From Ahrensia sp. (GTDB taxonomy: Bacteria; Pseudomonadota; Alphaproteobacteria; Rhizobiales; Rhizobiaceae): a stretch of 64,000 nt of DNA. This document shows, piece by piece, positions 48,234 through 58,204 of the stretch. Location: positions 1-64,000 of the forward strand of contig PAKZ01000026.1 of the NCBI GenBank assembly GCA_002706335.1, read 5' to 3'. Both the position numbers and the translations under genes were made by a program. The stretch's first letter is position 1. Every line of letters starts with the position of its first letter. The notes under the pieces were generated by a model. It searched no databases. It was not told the origin of the DNA and saw only the letters and a program-made list of their open reading frames with translations.

Positions 48234-48635
48234 ATGCGCATCCGGCAGCCAAGCCTTTCCATCGCACTTCTTCCGCTAGCCTTTTCCGCCCACGCGGCGG
48301 ATCTTTCCTGCGCCGGCCTTGTTCCGCAAGGCGCCAGCCTGGTCTGCGCGGGCTTCGAACCCAACTGGGCAATTGAGCTGAAATGCGACGGCGACCTGAC
48401 GTCGAACTTCACAGACGCATTTACCGGCACCATTTCCGTCACGCCGGGTGAAGTTTCCGTCGTTTCGAGAAACCCCTGGCAGATCGAGACCAGCCATCCG
48501 GTCACCGGCACCATCGCCTACACGCCGGCAGGCTGTACGGATGAAAGCGACCGGGTCTACGACTTTACCTTCACGCCGACGGGCGCGCCGGGGCTGAACG
48601 CTCCTTTCTACCCGTTTTGCTGCCGTCTGGAGTAA
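48234..48635 (+). CDS. Hypothetical secreted protein
   Basis: This 133-residue protein has a signal peptide (about 1-21, cleavage after AHA) and a mature part with several Cys (CAGLV, LVCAG, LKCDG, GCTDE, FCCRLE). It is probably periplasmic and disulfide-bonded. FEPNWAIELKCDG recalls small periplasmic proteins of the COG3650 kind, but I cannot assign a family. GGAGGACC lies upstream of the ATG. Function is unknown. Confidence 0.65.
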   Translation: MRIRQPSLSIALLPLAFSAHAADLSCAGLVPQGASLVCAGFEPNWAIELKCDGDLTSNFTDAFTGTISVTPGEVSVVSRNPWQIETSHPVTGTIAYTPAGCTDESDRVYDFTFTPTGAPGLNAPFYPFCCRLE

Positions 48636-48646
48636 GCGGCGGGAGT

Positions 48647-49021
48647 TCAGGCTGCGCGGATCGCCGAAAGGCCGCCGGCGATATCGATCTCGGTGTATGG
48701 CTTGGGAACCATGGGATGGCCCGAGAAATCATCGCTGATGCCGCTCTCGCCATAACCGCTGGCAAAAAGAAGAGGAATTCCGAGAGCCTGCAACCGGCGG
48801 GCATGCGCATAAATCTGTTCGCCCGCGATATTGATGTCGAGGATCGCGACATCAGCCTTCAATCCAGCCTCAAGCGCCGTATCCAGCTCGCTCAGGGAGG
48901 ATATCGGGCCGATCACCGCATGGCCGAGATCGACAAGGATGCTCTCGAGGTTCATGGCAACAAGGCTCTCGTCTTCGACAACGAGAACGGACAAAGGTCT
49001 GTGCGACGCGGTGATGTTCAT
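48647..49021 (-). CDS. Single-domain response regulator
   Basis: This 124-residue protein is a receiver domain only: VLVVEDESLVAMNLE with the acidic pocket, phosphorylation Asp62 in VAILDINIAGE, FASGYG, and Lys in VPKPYTE. No output domain is present. It starts one base after the stop of the upstream histidine kinase gene, so they are a translationally coupled pair. It is likely a phosphoryl acceptor or sink for that kinase. Confidence 0.9.
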   Translation of the reverse strand: MNITASHRPLSVLVVEDESLVAMNLESILVDLGHAVIGPISSLSELDTALEAGLKADVAILDINIAGEQIYAHARRLQALGIPLLFASGYGESGISDDFSGHPMVPKPYTEIDIAGGLSAIRAA

Positions 49022-49022
49022 C

Positions 49023-50516
49023 TCAGGCTCTCGCACCGCGCAATGCGGCGGCTTCAAGCCTGATGTTACATGAGAAGCCTTCCTCGCGATAGACAGGTTC
49101 GAGAGCGCCGCTGAACTCGCGCAGGACGATGCTCTCGATCAGCCGTGTGCCGAATCCCTTCCGCGACGGCTCGGTGGCTGGAGGGCCGCCGGTCTCGCGC
49201 CAGGAAAGCGTCAGCTTGCCGTCAGCGTCTTCCTTCCAGACAATCCGGACCTGGCCTTTCTCGCTACCAAGCGCGCCATATTTGACCGCATTTGTCGCCA
49301 GTTCGTGGACCAACATGGCAAGAGAAATCGACGCCTTGGGCGAGAGCTTGAAAGGCGGGCCGTCGACGGATACGCGCTCCGGATCGAAGAGCGACATTTC
49401 CTGACCGATGACCGCGCCGAGATCGGCGCTGGTCCATTCCTGCGCACTGAGAAGGTTATGCGCCTTGGAGAGCGCGGCAAGGCGCGACTCGATGTCCCGT
49501 TTTGCCGTGTCAGCATCCGGCGCGGAACGCAATGTCTGGGAAACGATCGACTGGACCGAAGCGAGCGTGTTCTTGACGCGATGATTCAACTCAGCCAGCA
49601 GAAGCCTCTGACGGCGTTGTCGTTTTACATCCTCCGTGCGGTCGCTGCCCTGCACGAAGACGCCGATGACCGCCCCTTCCGCGTCGCGGATCGCGTCATA
49701 GGAGAAGTCGAGGAAGGTGTCGCGCGCTTCGTCCTCACCGGGCTTCTGCAGCATCACGCGGGTGGCTTCCGCCTGGTATTGACGGCCGGTGCGGTAAACG
49801 CCGTCCAGCAGTTTTACGAAGCCTTGCTCCACCACTTCCGGGAGCGCTTCAGACAGAGGTTTGCCGATCAGTTCGCGGTCGCCGACGAGACGCAGATAGG
49901 CGTCATTGGCGAAGGTGAAAACGTGATCGGGGCCTGAAAGGACGGCAAAGAAGCCGGGCGCGAGCTGGAACAATCGGCGGAACTCGGCGCTCTCGTTCAA
50001 CAGAGCCTGGTGTTGCTCCTCCGCCTCGCGAGCGCGCTCGAGAAGCTGGGTCTCGCCGGCGCGGAAAGGCAGGGTTGCGGCCTGACGCAAACCGACGATG
50101 TCGGTGACATCGACCGTGTTCTGCATGATGTAGGGTTCGCCATCCCGGCCAAGGATCGACGTATGCACGGCGGTCCAGTACCGGACCTCCATGCCGCCGC
50201 CCAGTTCGGGCGGGCGCGGCAGGTCATATGGGATGTAGGCGAGCGTATCCGGTTCGCCTGTCTCGATAACCCGGTTGAAGGAATCGCGCAGGCGGCGGCC
50301 GCTTTCCCCGTCGTTGGGAAACAGATCGAAGAGATTGCGCCCGATCAACTCGTCGCGGCCGCGCATGACCACCTGTTCATAGGCGCGGTTGACCGCCACG
50401 TAGCAGTGGTTCCGGTCGAGAACCATGTGCGGCGACGGCAGCACATCGAACAGCGCCCCGAAGTCGATCGCGCCGTCGACGCTCGGCTGGTGTTGGCCCT
50501 GCTTTTCTGTAAGCAA
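49023..50516 (-). CDS. PAS-containing HWE-family histidine kinase
   Basis: This is a 497-residue cytoplasmic sensor kinase without membrane segments. Two PAS domains come first (about 15-130, PSPHMVLDRNHCYVAVN; about 165-290, GFFAVLSGPDHVFTFAN). The dimerisation/phospho-acceptor region has LNHRVKNTLASVQ (His312), and the ATPase has HELATNAVKYGALG and LSWRETGGPP, the W-x-E that names HWE kinases. TTG at 50516 is chosen because GGGGGAA lies six bases upstream; the in-frame ATG further up would run into ettA. The signal could be redox, light or a small ligand bound by PAS. Confidence 0.88.
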   Translation of the reverse strand: MLTEKQGQHQPSVDGAIDFGALFDVLPSPHMVLDRNHCYVAVNRAYEQVVMRGRDELIGRNLFDLFPNDGESGRRLRDSFNRVIETGEPDTLAYIPYDLPRPPELGGGMEVRYWTAVHTSILGRDGEPYIMQNTVDVTDIVGLRQAATLPFRAGETQLLERAREAEEQHQALLNESAEFRRLFQLAPGFFAVLSGPDHVFTFANDAYLRLVGDRELIGKPLSEALPEVVEQGFVKLLDGVYRTGRQYQAEATRVMLQKPGEDEARDTFLDFSYDAIRDAEGAVIGVFVQGSDRTEDVKRQRRQRLLLAELNHRVKNTLASVQSIVSQTLRSAPDADTAKRDIESRLAALSKAHNLLSAQEWTSADLGAVIGQEMSLFDPERVSVDGPPFKLSPKASISLAMLVHELATNAVKYGALGSEKGQVRIVWKEDADGKLTLSWRETGGPPATEPSRKGFGTRLIESIVLREFSGALEPVYREEGFSCNIRLEAAALRGARA

Positions 50517-50599
50517 TTCTGCTTCCCCCGGAGATTGGACCTCAACGGTCCTAAACGCGGGAGAAGCGGAAAGGTTCCACGTAAAGTGAAATCTGTTCG

Positions 50600-52249
50600 T
50601 TACCGCGTCAGCCGCTTGTAGGTCACCCGCTTCGGATTGACGCTGTCGGGACCGAGACGCCGGATCTTGTCCTGCTCGTATTCCTCGAAATTGCCCTCGA
50701 ACCATTCGACATGGCTGTCGCCCTCGAAGGCGAGGATGTGGGTGGCGAGACGGTCGAGGAACATGCGGTCATGCGAGATGACCACGGCGCAGCCCGCAAA
50801 GTTCTCCAGCGCATCTTCCAGCGCCCCCAGCGTCTCCGTGTCGAGGTCGTTGGTCGGCTCGTCGAGGAGGAGTACGTTGCCGCCTTCCTTGAGAAGCTTG
50901 GCGAGATGGACGCGGTTGCGCTGGCCGCCCGACAGGGTGCCGACCTTCTGCTGCTGATCGCCGCCCTTGAAATTGAAGGAACCGCAATAGGCGCGGCTGT
51001 TCACCTCGTGCTTGCCAAGCTTGATGATGTCGTTGCCGCCGGAAATCTCTTCCCACACGGTCTTGTTGCCGTCGAGCGTGTCGCGGCTCTGGTCGACATA
51101 GGACAGATTGACCGTCTCGCCGACAGTGATCGAGCCGCTGTCCGGCTTTTCCTGGCCGGTGATCATGCGGAACAGCGTCGTCTTGCCGGCGCCGTTCGGG
51201 CCAATTACGCCGACGATGCCGCCGGGCGGCAGCTTGAATTCCAGATTGTCGATCAGGAGGCGGTCGCCATAGCCCTTCGACAAGGCCTCGGCATTGATCA
51301 CCACATTCCCGAGACGCTCGCCGGCCGGGATGACGATCTGCGCGTCGCCGGGACGGCGATCATTGGCTGCCTTGACCAATTCGTCATAGGCGCGAATACG
51401 AGCTTTCGACTTGGCCTGCCGCGCCTTGGGGCTGGAGGCAATCCACGCCTGCTCGGACGACAGCGCGCGCTGGCGGGCGGCCTCCTCGCGGCCCTCCTGC
51501 TTCAAGCGCTTGGCCTTGGCTTCCAGATAGGCCGTATAGTTGCCCTCGTAGGGGATACCGCGGCCGCGGTCGAGTTCGAGGATCCAGCCGGTGACATTGT
51601 CGAGGAAGTAGCGGTCGTGGGTGATCATCATCACGGCGCCCGGGTATTCGCGCAGGTGCTTTTCCAGCCAGGCGATGGTCTCGGCGTCGAGATGGTTGGT
51701 GGGCTCGTCGAGCAGCAGCAGGTCGGGCTGGCGCAGCAGCAGCTGGCAGAGTGCGACGCGGCGCTTCTCGCCGCCGGACAGGTTGTCGATGCTCGCCTCG
51801 CCCGGCGGGCAGCGCAAGGCCTCCATCGCCATCTCGACCTGCGAGTCGAGGTCCCAGAGGTTCTGGGCGTCGATGATATCCTGGAGCTTGGCGCCCTCTT
51901 CCGCCGTCTCGTCGGAATAGTTCATCATCAGCTCGTTGTACCGGTCGAGGATCGCCTTCTTGTCGGCAACACCCTCCATGACATTGCCCAGCACGTTGAG
52001 GCTCTCGTCCAGCTGCGGCTCCTGCGGCAGGTATCCGCTGGTTGCGCCCTCGGCGAGCCACGCCTCGCCGGTGAACTCCGTGTCGAGACCGGCCATGATG
52101 CGCAGCACGGTCGATTTACCGGCACCGTTCGGGCCGAGAATGCCGATCTTGGCGTCGGGATAGAAGGACAGGTGGATATTCTCGAGCACCTTCTTGGCGC
52201 CATAGGCCTTGTTGAGGCCGGACATGTGATAAATGAATTGGCGAGCCAT
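50600..52249 (-). CDS. ettA: Energy-dependent translational throttle protein EttA
   Basis: This 549-residue ABC-F protein has two ATPase domains ([58 protein letters not shown]) joined by a linker rich in Arg/Lys, and no membrane segments. EttA binds the ribosomal E site and gates the first elongation steps according to ATP/ADP. Length (E. coli 555) and the DEPTNHLD and DEPTNDLD boxes fit. ATG at 52249 is chosen over a longer start at 52258. Confidence 0.96.
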   Translation of the reverse strand: MARQFIYHMSGLNKAYGAKKVLENIHLSFYPDAKIGILGPNGAGKSTVLRIMAGLDTEFTGEAWLAEGATSGYLPQEPQLDESLNVLGNVMEGVADKKAILDRYNELMMNYSDETAEEGAKLQDIIDAQNLWDLDSQVEMAMEALRCPPGEASIDNLSGGEKRRVALCQLLLRQPDLLLLDEPTNHLDAETIAWLEKHLREYPGAVMMITHDRYFLDNVTGWILELDRGRGIPYEGNYTAYLEAKAKRLKQEGREEAARQRALSSEQAWIASSPKARQAKSKARIRAYDELVKAANDRRPGDAQIVIPAGERLGNVVINAEALSKGYGDRLLIDNLEFKLPPGGIVGVIGPNGAGKTTLFRMITGQEKPDSGSITVGETVNLSYVDQSRDTLDGNKTVWEEISGGNDIIKLGKHEVNSRAYCGSFNFKGGDQQQKVGTLSGGQRNRVHLAKLLKEGGNVLLLDEPTNDLDTETLGALEDALENFAGCAVVISHDRMFLDRLATHILAFEGDSHVEWFEGNFEEYEQDKIRRLGPDSVNPKRVTYKRLTR

Positions 52250-52404
52250 TCGTAACACCGGAAACGTCTGAGGGAATTTCGCGCGTTACTAGGCGAAACG
52301 GCGGCCGGGAGCAATGCGGTGGAGCGCGATCTCTGGCGATAAATGCGGTTGGCGATTGACTTGACCGCATCCTTGAACGCTACTCCCGGCAGGGAGCGAG
52401 CGGC

Positions 52405-53340
52405 ATGGCATTCAGCGACAGACAGTCACATCAATCCGCCACGGGCGCGAAGCTGGCGCTGCGCCACGAGCCTGCGCGGGGAGAGGCTGTCGGCGTCGTG
52501 CATATTCTGCACGGGCTCGCCGATCATTCCGCGCGTTATCAGGATTTCGCGACGCAACTCGCGGCCGCCGGCTTCCACGCCTATGCGCATGATCATCGGG
52601 GACACGGCTTCACGGAAGGGCCCGGCGCGCCGCAGGGTTCGTTCGACCATGGCGGCGACGGGCCGGATCTGGTGCTCGCCGATATCGCATCGCTGCATGA
52701 CCGCTTCTCCGAGACGCATCCTGGCCTTCCCCTGCTGCTGTTCGGTCATTCGATGGGCGGGACGATCGCGCTCGCCTATGCCTTTCGCCATGCCGGTCGG
52801 CTGGCCGGCTGCGCGGCATGGAATGCGAGCCTGACGGCCGGTCTCGCCGGGCGAGCGGCCAAGGCGGTGCTCGGCTGGGAGCGCTTTCGGCGTGGTTCCG
52901 ACGTGCCATCGTTCCTCCTGCCACGGCTGACATTCGGCCAGTGGGCGACGTCGGTTAAGAACCGGCGCACCGAATTCGACTGGCTGAGCCGCGACCCGGC
53001 GATCGTCGACGCCTATGTGGCCGATCCTCTTTGCGGCTGGCCGGCCTCGGTCGGCATGTGGAACGACATTCTCGAAATGGTGTTCGAGATCACTCGGCCC
53101 GAGAACGCACCGACCGATGCCGGACGCCTGCCCTACCACCTGCTCGGCGGCGGCCGCGATCCGGCGACGGAATTCGGCAAGGCGGTGGAGCGGCAGGCGG
53201 AACGGATGCGGGCGGCGGGCTTTGCCGACGTGACATTGGAGTTGCAGCCGGAGATGCGCCACGAAACGCTGAACGAGATCGGCCATGACGAGATCGAGGC
53301 CGCGCTGATCAACTGGATGAAGGTGAAAGCGGGCGCTTAA
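52405..53340 (+). CDS. Alpha/beta hydrolase (monoacylglycerol lipase-like)
   Basis: This 311-residue protein of the Hydrolase_4/PldB group has VHILHGLADHSARYQDFA, AHDHRGHGFTEGP, nucleophile elbow FGHSMGG, Asp in GGGRDPAT and His in MRHETLNEIG. It probably hydrolyses monoacylglycerol or lysophospholipid. It has no signal peptide, and GGGAG lies upstream. Its 3' end overlaps the convergent DUF808 gene by a few bases. Confidence 0.88.
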   Translation: MAFSDRQSHQSATGAKLALRHEPARGEAVGVVHILHGLADHSARYQDFATQLAAAGFHAYAHDHRGHGFTEGPGAPQGSFDHGGDGPDLVLADIASLHDRFSETHPGLPLLLFGHSMGGTIALAYAFRHAGRLAGCAAWNASLTAGLAGRAAKAVLGWERFRRGSDVPSFLLPRLTFGQWATSVKNRRTEFDWLSRDPAIVDAYVADPLCGWPASVGMWNDILEMVFEITRPENAPTDAGRLPYHLLGGGRDPATEFGKAVERQAERMRAAGFADVTLELQPEMRHETLNEIGHDEIEAALINWMKVKAGA

Positions 53341-54323
53341 GCCTCTGATTTCGCGTTTGATTTTCCAAAACTCGTCACGGCCTTCCAAAGCGGCGTGAAA
53401 ATCGCCTTTGCGAATGGGATCAGGACGATACCGAGCGCGACGCCGAAGACACCGTCCATGGCCGCCTTGGCAATCCACTCAACCGCGCCTTCGGCCTGCG
53501 GTACGGCATGACCGGCTGCGACCGCGAGGTCGTGAATGTGGTGGCCGAGCCAGGAAAAGCCCAGCACCTCCAGCCCGTGAACGACGATTGAGCCGCCGAC
53601 CCAGAGCATCGCCGCGGTGCCGACGATGGTTAGCGTCTTCAGGAAGCCGGGCATACCCTTGACGACGGCGCGACCTACAGCGCGGGTGAAGGAAAACCTG
53701 CCGCCTTCAGCCATCAGCAGACCGATATCGTCCGCTTTCACGATCAGCGCGACGCTGCCATAGACGAGAATCGTTATACCCGCGCCGGCGGCCGCCAGCG
53801 TCGCCGCTTCGAACCAGATAGTGCTCTCCGGAATCTCCGCAAGCACGATGGTCATGATCTCGGCCGAGAGGATGAAATCGGTCTTGATTGCGCCTTCCAC
53901 CTTTTCCTTTTCCAGATGCAGCGGGTCTTCCGGCGATGCGGCGGCGGCCTTCGCGTCGGGGCCGTGATGCGGCATGAAAATGTGGACGACCTTCTCGGCG
54001 CCCTCGAAACACAGATAGGCGCCGCCGACCATCAGAAGCGGCGTGATCGCGCCAGGCGCGAAAGTCGACAGCAGCAGCGCCGCCGGCAGCAAGACGATCA
54101 GTTTGTTGCGCAGCGAACCCCTGGTGATCTGCCACACGATCGGCAATTCGCGCGCAGGCGAGAAGCCGTGGAGATATTTCGGCGTGACAGCCGCGTCGTC
54201 GATGAGCGCGCCCGACGCCTTTGCGCTGGCCTTCACCGCCTGTCCGACGACATCGTCGACCGAGGACGCCGCGATCTTGGCGATCGCCGCGACGTCGTCG
54301 AGAAGGGCCAGAAGACCGCTCAT
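53337..54323 (-). CDS. DUF808 family inner-membrane protein (YedI-like)
   Basis: This 328-residue protein starts with LLALLDDVAAIAKIAASSVDDV and has several membrane helices, KYLHGFSPARELPIVWQITRGSLRNKL, GGAYLCFEGAEKVVHIF and AEIMTIVLAEIPE, all typical of DUF808/YedI. The function of the family is unknown; a transport role has been suggested from topology only. Confidence 0.88.
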   Translation of the reverse strand: MSGLLALLDDVAAIAKIAASSVDDVVGQAVKASAKASGALIDDAAVTPKYLHGFSPARELPIVWQITRGSLRNKLIVLLPAALLLSTFAPGAITPLLMVGGAYLCFEGAEKVVHIFMPHHGPDAKAAAASPEDPLHLEKEKVEGAIKTDFILSAEIMTIVLAEIPESTIWFEAATLAAAGAGITILVYGSVALIVKADDIGLLMAEGGRFSFTRAVGRAVVKGMPGFLKTLTIVGTAAMLWVGGSIVVHGLEVLGFSWLGHHIHDLAVAAGHAVPQAEGAVEWIAKAAMDGVFGVALGIVLIPFAKAIFTPLWKAVTSFGKSNAKSEA

Positions 54324-54470
54324 ATGCTGTTCTCCATTTCGCTGCGGGACGGCGCGCCCCTATCATCTAGCGACTGTAGCGCGCGATTGAAACGCCCGGC
54401 GGTTTCCCGTCCGGGTGAAATTCGCGATGCGTTATCATCCAGAAGACGTTTGAAAGCGCCAACTGGTTGC

Positions 54471-54503
54471 AGAAAAGAAAAACCCCGCCGGTTGGCGGGG
54501 TTT
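54471..54503 (-). terminator. Terminator of the cytochrome c gene
   Basis: On the minus strand a perfect 10-bp stem AAACCCCGCC/GGCGGGGTTT with a 4-base loop is followed by TTTCTTTTC, about 24 bases after the cytochrome c stop. Confidence 0.8.
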
Positions 54504-54526
54504 GTTCATTGCAATGACTTTTGCGC

Positions 54527-54922
54527 CTAGTCGTGTTCGCTGTGCTCAGCCAGATAGGCGATCACATTCTCGATCTCGTCCGGCTTGGTCAGCTTGAAGG
54601 TCATCTTGGATCCGTCGATCATGTCCTTCGGCGAAGGCAGATACTGCGCAAGCGTCTCGGCGTTCCAGACGAGGCCGTTCGCGCCCGCTTCCTTGAGACC
54701 CTTCGAATATTTCTTCTGGAAGTCCTCGACAGAACCGGCGGTGCGCCCAAAGACGCCGTCGAGATGCGGGCCGACCTTGTTCTTGCCTTCGATGTCATGG
54801 CAGGCCTTGCATTTCTTGAAGACCTTTTCGCCGGCTTCCGGATCGCCGGTAACGTCCTGCGCGAAAGCTGCGGTGCCGGCGAAAACCATCGCGCCGGCGA
54901 GAATTGCTGTTGCGAATTTCAA
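54527..54922 (-). CDS. Class I cytochrome c (soluble, c2/c550-like)
   Basis: This 131-residue precursor has a signal peptide (about 1-21, ending AFA), the heme site CKACH (38-42), KVGPHLDGVFGRTAGS with the typical loop, and an axial Met near residue 107 in SKMTFKLTKPDE. It is periplasmic and carries electrons between respiratory complexes. The start is TTG at 54922, six bases after GGGAGA. It lies 62 bases after hemA on the same strand, so heme synthesis and a heme protein may be co-transcribed. Confidence 0.92.
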   Translation of the reverse strand: MKFATAILAGAMVFAGTAAFAQDVTGDPEAGEKVFKKCKACHDIEGKNKVGPHLDGVFGRTAGSVEDFQKKYSKGLKEAGANGLVWNAETLAQYLPSPKDMIDGSKMTFKLTKPDEIENVIAYLAEHSEHD

Positions 54923-54984
54923 GATTATTCTCCCACTCAATTTAATGCCTTGAGCCCTTCCCCGAGGGCAGGCGTTGGCGTGGC

Positions 54985-56202
54985 TTATGCCACGGCTCTT
55001 GCAAGGGCGCACTGGGACCACAGGTCGCAGAGCGCGGATGCGAGATGGTCGATATCGGCTTGGGTGTGCGACGGGTTGGGCGTTATGCGCAGGCGCTCCG
55101 TCTTCACCGGCACCGTCGGATAGTTGATCGGCTGAACATAGACGCCGTACTGGTCCAACAGGATGTCGGAGATCCATTTGCACTTCTTCGCATCGCCCAC
55201 CATCACCGGAACGATATGCGACGGGTTGGGCATGTGCGGGATGCCGCGCGCATCAAGCGCTGCGCGGACCTTCGCAACATTGGCCTGATGCATGCGCCGT
55301 TCGGCCTGGCTTTCCTTCAGATGCCGGATCGAAGCCGTCGCGCCCGCGGCGAGAGCCGGTGGCAATGCCGTGGTGAAGATGAAGCCAGAGGCAAAGGAAC
55401 GCACGAAGTCGATCAGGTTCGACGATCCGGTGATGTATCCGCCCATCACGCCGAAGGCCTTGCCGAGCGTGCCCTCGATCACCGTCAGGCGGTCCATCAA
55501 GCCCTCGCGCTCGGCAATGCCTCCGCCGCGCGCGCCATACATGCCGACCGCATGTACTTCGTCGAGATAGGTCATCGCATTGTGCTTGTCGGCCATGTCG
55601 CAGATTTCGCGGATCGGCGCGATGTCGCCATCCATCGAATAGACGCTTTCGAAGGCCACCAGCTTCGGCGCGGCAGGATCGTCCTGGCTCATCAGCCGGT
55701 CGAGGTCGCGCCAGTCATTGTGCTTGAAGATGCGCTTCTCGCAGCGCGCATGGCGGATGCCTTCGATCATCGAGGCGTGGTTGAGCGCGTCGGAATAGAC
55801 GATCAGGCCGGGGATCTTCGAGGCCAGCGTGCCGAGCGCCGCCCAGTTGGAGACGTAGCCCGAGGTGAAGATCAGAGCGGATTGCTTGCCGTGCAGATCG
55901 GCCAGCTCGCGCTCCAGTATGACATGGTAATGGTTGGTGCCGGAGATGTTGCGGGTGCCGCCCGCCCCGGTGCCGCATTTGTCGATCGCCTCCTGCATCG
56001 CGGCGACGACCTTCTCGTTCTGGCCCATGCCCAGATAGTCGTTCGAGCACCAGACCGTGACGTCCTGCGTCGAGCCGTCCTCGCGATAGCGCGTCGCCCG
56101 CGGGAACTGCCCCGCATGCCGCTCGAGATCCGCAAACACACGGTAGCTGCCGTCATCACGCAACGCTGAAAGACGGTCCGAGAAGAATTGCTCGTAATCC
56201 AA
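54985..56202 (-). CDS. hemA: 5-aminolevulinate synthase
   Basis: This 405-residue PLP enzyme condenses glycine and succinyl-CoA, the first step of heme synthesis in alphaproteobacteria. Visible are [33 protein letters not shown] and the PLP Lys248 in EGTLGKAFG, the same number as in Rhodobacter. TTG at 56202 is chosen because AAAGGGAGG lies seven bases upstream and the protein then begins (M)DYEQFF, as in rhizobial homologues; an ATG at 56259 would add a 19-residue leader. An FNR/FixK box lies 131 bases upstream. Confidence 0.95.
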   Translation of the reverse strand: MDYEQFFSDRLSALRDDGSYRVFADLERHAGQFPRATRYREDGSTQDVTVWCSNDYLGMGQNEKVVAAMQEAIDKCGTGAGGTRNISGTNHYHVILERELADLHGKQSALIFTSGYVSNWAALGTLASKIPGLIVYSDALNHASMIEGIRHARCEKRIFKHNDWRDLDRLMSQDDPAAPKLVAFESVYSMDGDIAPIREICDMADKHNAMTYLDEVHAVGMYGARGGGIAEREGLMDRLTVIEGTLGKAFGVMGGYITGSSNLIDFVRSFASGFIFTTALPPALAAGATASIRHLKESQAERRMHQANVAKVRAALDARGIPHMPNPSHIVPVMVGDAKKCKWISDILLDQYGVYVQPINYPTVPVKTERLRITPNPSHTQADIDHLASALCDLWSQCALARAVA

Positions 56203-56332
56203 ACCTATGCCTCCCTTTGGCTGGTTGGCGTGACCGGGAACGATCGATTTGACGGTCATATAGCGGCTGCTCCCCGAGTTTGGAATGACTCAAAACGGCG
56301 TATTGAACCTAGTTCCAGCCTCTTCAGACGCA

Positions 56333-56346
56333 TTGACCCTGATCAA
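56333..56346. promoter_or_regulatory. FNR/FixK-type box between hemA and cysG
   Basis: TTGAC-CCTG-ATCAA matches the FNR/FnrL/FixK consensus (TTGAY-N4-RTCAA). It lies in the 267-base divergent region, 131 bases from the hemA start and 124 bases from the cysG start. hemA is a known target of such regulators in Rhodobacter and rhizobia, so low-oxygen control of hemA is the likely role. Confidence 0.65.
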
Positions 56347-56469
56347 GCACCACCAACCTCCCATAAAAAGAAACAGATTTCTCGCACCTTTTGAAGATTT
56401 GGAATGGGCGTCCTCGTGCGCCAATTTGCCGCCGCCTATGTTCAGGGCCACACTGAAACGAGGCCCGCA

Positions 56470-57882
56470 ATGCGTCATTTTCCGATTTTCCTCGACCTCA
56501 CCGGACGACGAATCGTCGTTTCCGGAGCGGGAGAATGCGCCGTTTCGAAGCTGAGGCTGCTTCTGAAAACCGATGCGAACATCGCGGTATTCGGCCTCTC
56601 GCCGGTGCCGCAGGTCCAAAGCTGGGCCGCGGAGGGCCGGATCGATCTCGTTGAACGCGCAATTGAGGACGGCGACGCCGAAGGCGCATCGCTCCTTTAT
56701 GCTGCAAACGAGGATGAGCAGGAAGACGCCCGCGCGGCGGCCATCGGCCGCAAGGCCGGCGCGCTGGTCAACATCGTCGACGATCTCGACGGGTCGCAAT
56801 TCATCACGCCGGCTATCGTCGACCGCGATCCGGTGACTGTCGCCATCGGTACCGAGGGCGCTGCGCCGGTGCTGGCCCGCAGCATCAAGGCGGAGCTGGA
56901 AGAACGCCTGCCCGCCTCGCTTGGTGTTCTGGCGCGGATCGGCCAGGCCTTCCGCGAGCGCGCGGCAATGATCGCGCAGGGGCGCGGCCGTCGGGACTTC
57001 TGGTCGCGCTACTATTCCGGCGAAGGTGATGCCGCTCTTAAACAGGGCGGCGAAGCGGGCGTGCACGCAAGGCTGGAAGAGCTTCTGACCGACGCGATCG
57101 AGACGCGGCCGCGCGCAGGCCATGTCGCGCTGATCGGCGCCGGCCCGGGCGACCCGGACCTGCTGACCGTCAAGGCGCGCCGACTGATCCACGAGGCCGA
57201 TGTCTTGCTGCATGACCGGCTGGTACCGCAGGCGATCATCGAACTGGCCCGCCGCGAAGCATTGATCATCGAGACCGGCAAGACCGGTTACGGCCCGTCC
57301 TGGAAACAGGAAGACATAAATGCGCTGCTGATCGAACACGGGCTGCAAGGCGCGCAGGTGGCGCGTCTGAAATCCGGCGATCCGGCGATCTTCGGCCGTC
57401 TCGACGAGGAGCTCGACGCGCTGGACGAAGCCGGCATCTCCTGGGAGATCGTGCCGGGCATCACCTCGGCTTCGGCCGCTGCCGCCGCATCCGGCCTGTC
57501 GCTGACGAAGCGCGGGCGCAATTCATCCATCCGCTTCCTGACGGCGCGCGAGGTAGAAGGCTTCGCCGAGCATGAGTGGCGCGACCTCGCCAAACCCGGC
57601 GCGGGGGCGGCGATCTATATGGGCGTTCGGGCCGCAAGCTTCCTGCGCGGGCGGCTGATGATGCATGGCGCGAAGGCCGATACGCCGGTGACGGTGGTCG
57701 AGAACGCCTCACGCGTCGACCAGAAGACCATTGCAACCACATTGCTGGCCCTGCCCGACGCGATCGCCGAAGCCGGCGTCACGGGACCCGCCGTGCTGCT
57801 CTACGGCATGACGCCGCGCAAGGCCGCAACGGCGGTGCAGGTCGTTGCCGAACAGATTCACGAACAAGCCGGAGTGCTTTGA
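56470..57882 (+). CDS. cysG: Siroheme synthase (trifunctional)
   Basis: This 470-residue protein has an N-terminal precorrin-2 dehydrogenase/ferrochelatase (about 1-205; FPIFLDLTGRRIVVSGAGECAVSKL) and a C-terminal uroporphyrinogen-III methyltransferase (about 210-460; GHVALIGAGPGDPDLLTVKA, VARLKSGDPAIFGR). It makes siroheme for the sulfite reductase encoded downstream. ATG at 56470 follows GAGG. It is the first gene of the sulfate-assimilation operon. The N-terminal NAD motif is slightly unusual (GAGECA). Confidence 0.94.
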   Translation: MRHFPIFLDLTGRRIVVSGAGECAVSKLRLLLKTDANIAVFGLSPVPQVQSWAAEGRIDLVERAIEDGDAEGASLLYAANEDEQEDARAAAIGRKAGALVNIVDDLDGSQFITPAIVDRDPVTVAIGTEGAAPVLARSIKAELEERLPASLGVLARIGQAFRERAAMIAQGRGRRDFWSRYYSGEGDAALKQGGEAGVHARLEELLTDAIETRPRAGHVALIGAGPGDPDLLTVKARRLIHEADVLLHDRLVPQAIIELARREALIIETGKTGYGPSWKQEDINALLIEHGLQGAQVARLKSGDPAIFGRLDEELDALDEAGISWEIVPGITSASAAAAASGLSLTKRGRNSSIRFLTAREVEGFAEHEWRDLAKPGAGAAIYMGVRAASFLRGRLMMHGAKADTPVTVVENASRVDQKTIATTLLALPDAIAEAGVTGPAVLLYGMTPRKAATAVQVVAEQIHEQAGVL

Positions 57883-57883
57883 T

Positions 57884-58186
57884 ATGGCTCGCGAATACAG
57901 GCCTCGCATCGTCACCGCAAACGACCTTATCGAGGGCGATGCCGTCTATTTCACCGCGTCGCATGGCTGGTCGCGCGAACATGGTGAGGCCGTCGTCGCC
58001 TTCTCGGCCGACGCCGCCGACGGCCTGCTCGAAGCAGCCGCAAAGCAGCAGGACCGGATCGTCGGCGTCTATCTGGCCGAAGTCGAGATGGGCCCCGACC
58101 ACAGGCCGCAACCGGTCCACTTCCGCGAGGCGTTCCGCACGCGCGGGCCGTCAAACTACTTTCATGGGAAACAGGCACAAGCCTGA
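57884..58186 (+). CDS. DUF2849 protein in cys operon
   Basis: This 100-residue protein has RIVTANDLIEGDAVYFTASHGWS, VYLAEVEMGPDHRPQPVHFREAFRTRGPSNYFHG, matching DUF2849, which occurs between cysG and cysI in alphaproteobacteria. No catalytic motif is visible. It starts just after the cysG stop (TGATATG). Its position suggests a small accessory factor for sulfite reductase or siroheme insertion; this is inference. Confidence 0.85.
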   Translation: MAREYRPRIVTANDLIEGDAVYFTASHGWSREHGEAVVAFSADAADGLLEAAAKQQDRIVGVYLAEVEMGPDHRPQPVHFREAFRTRGPSNYFHGKQAQA

Positions 58187-58204
58187 TAACGGGATTCGCG
58201 AATC

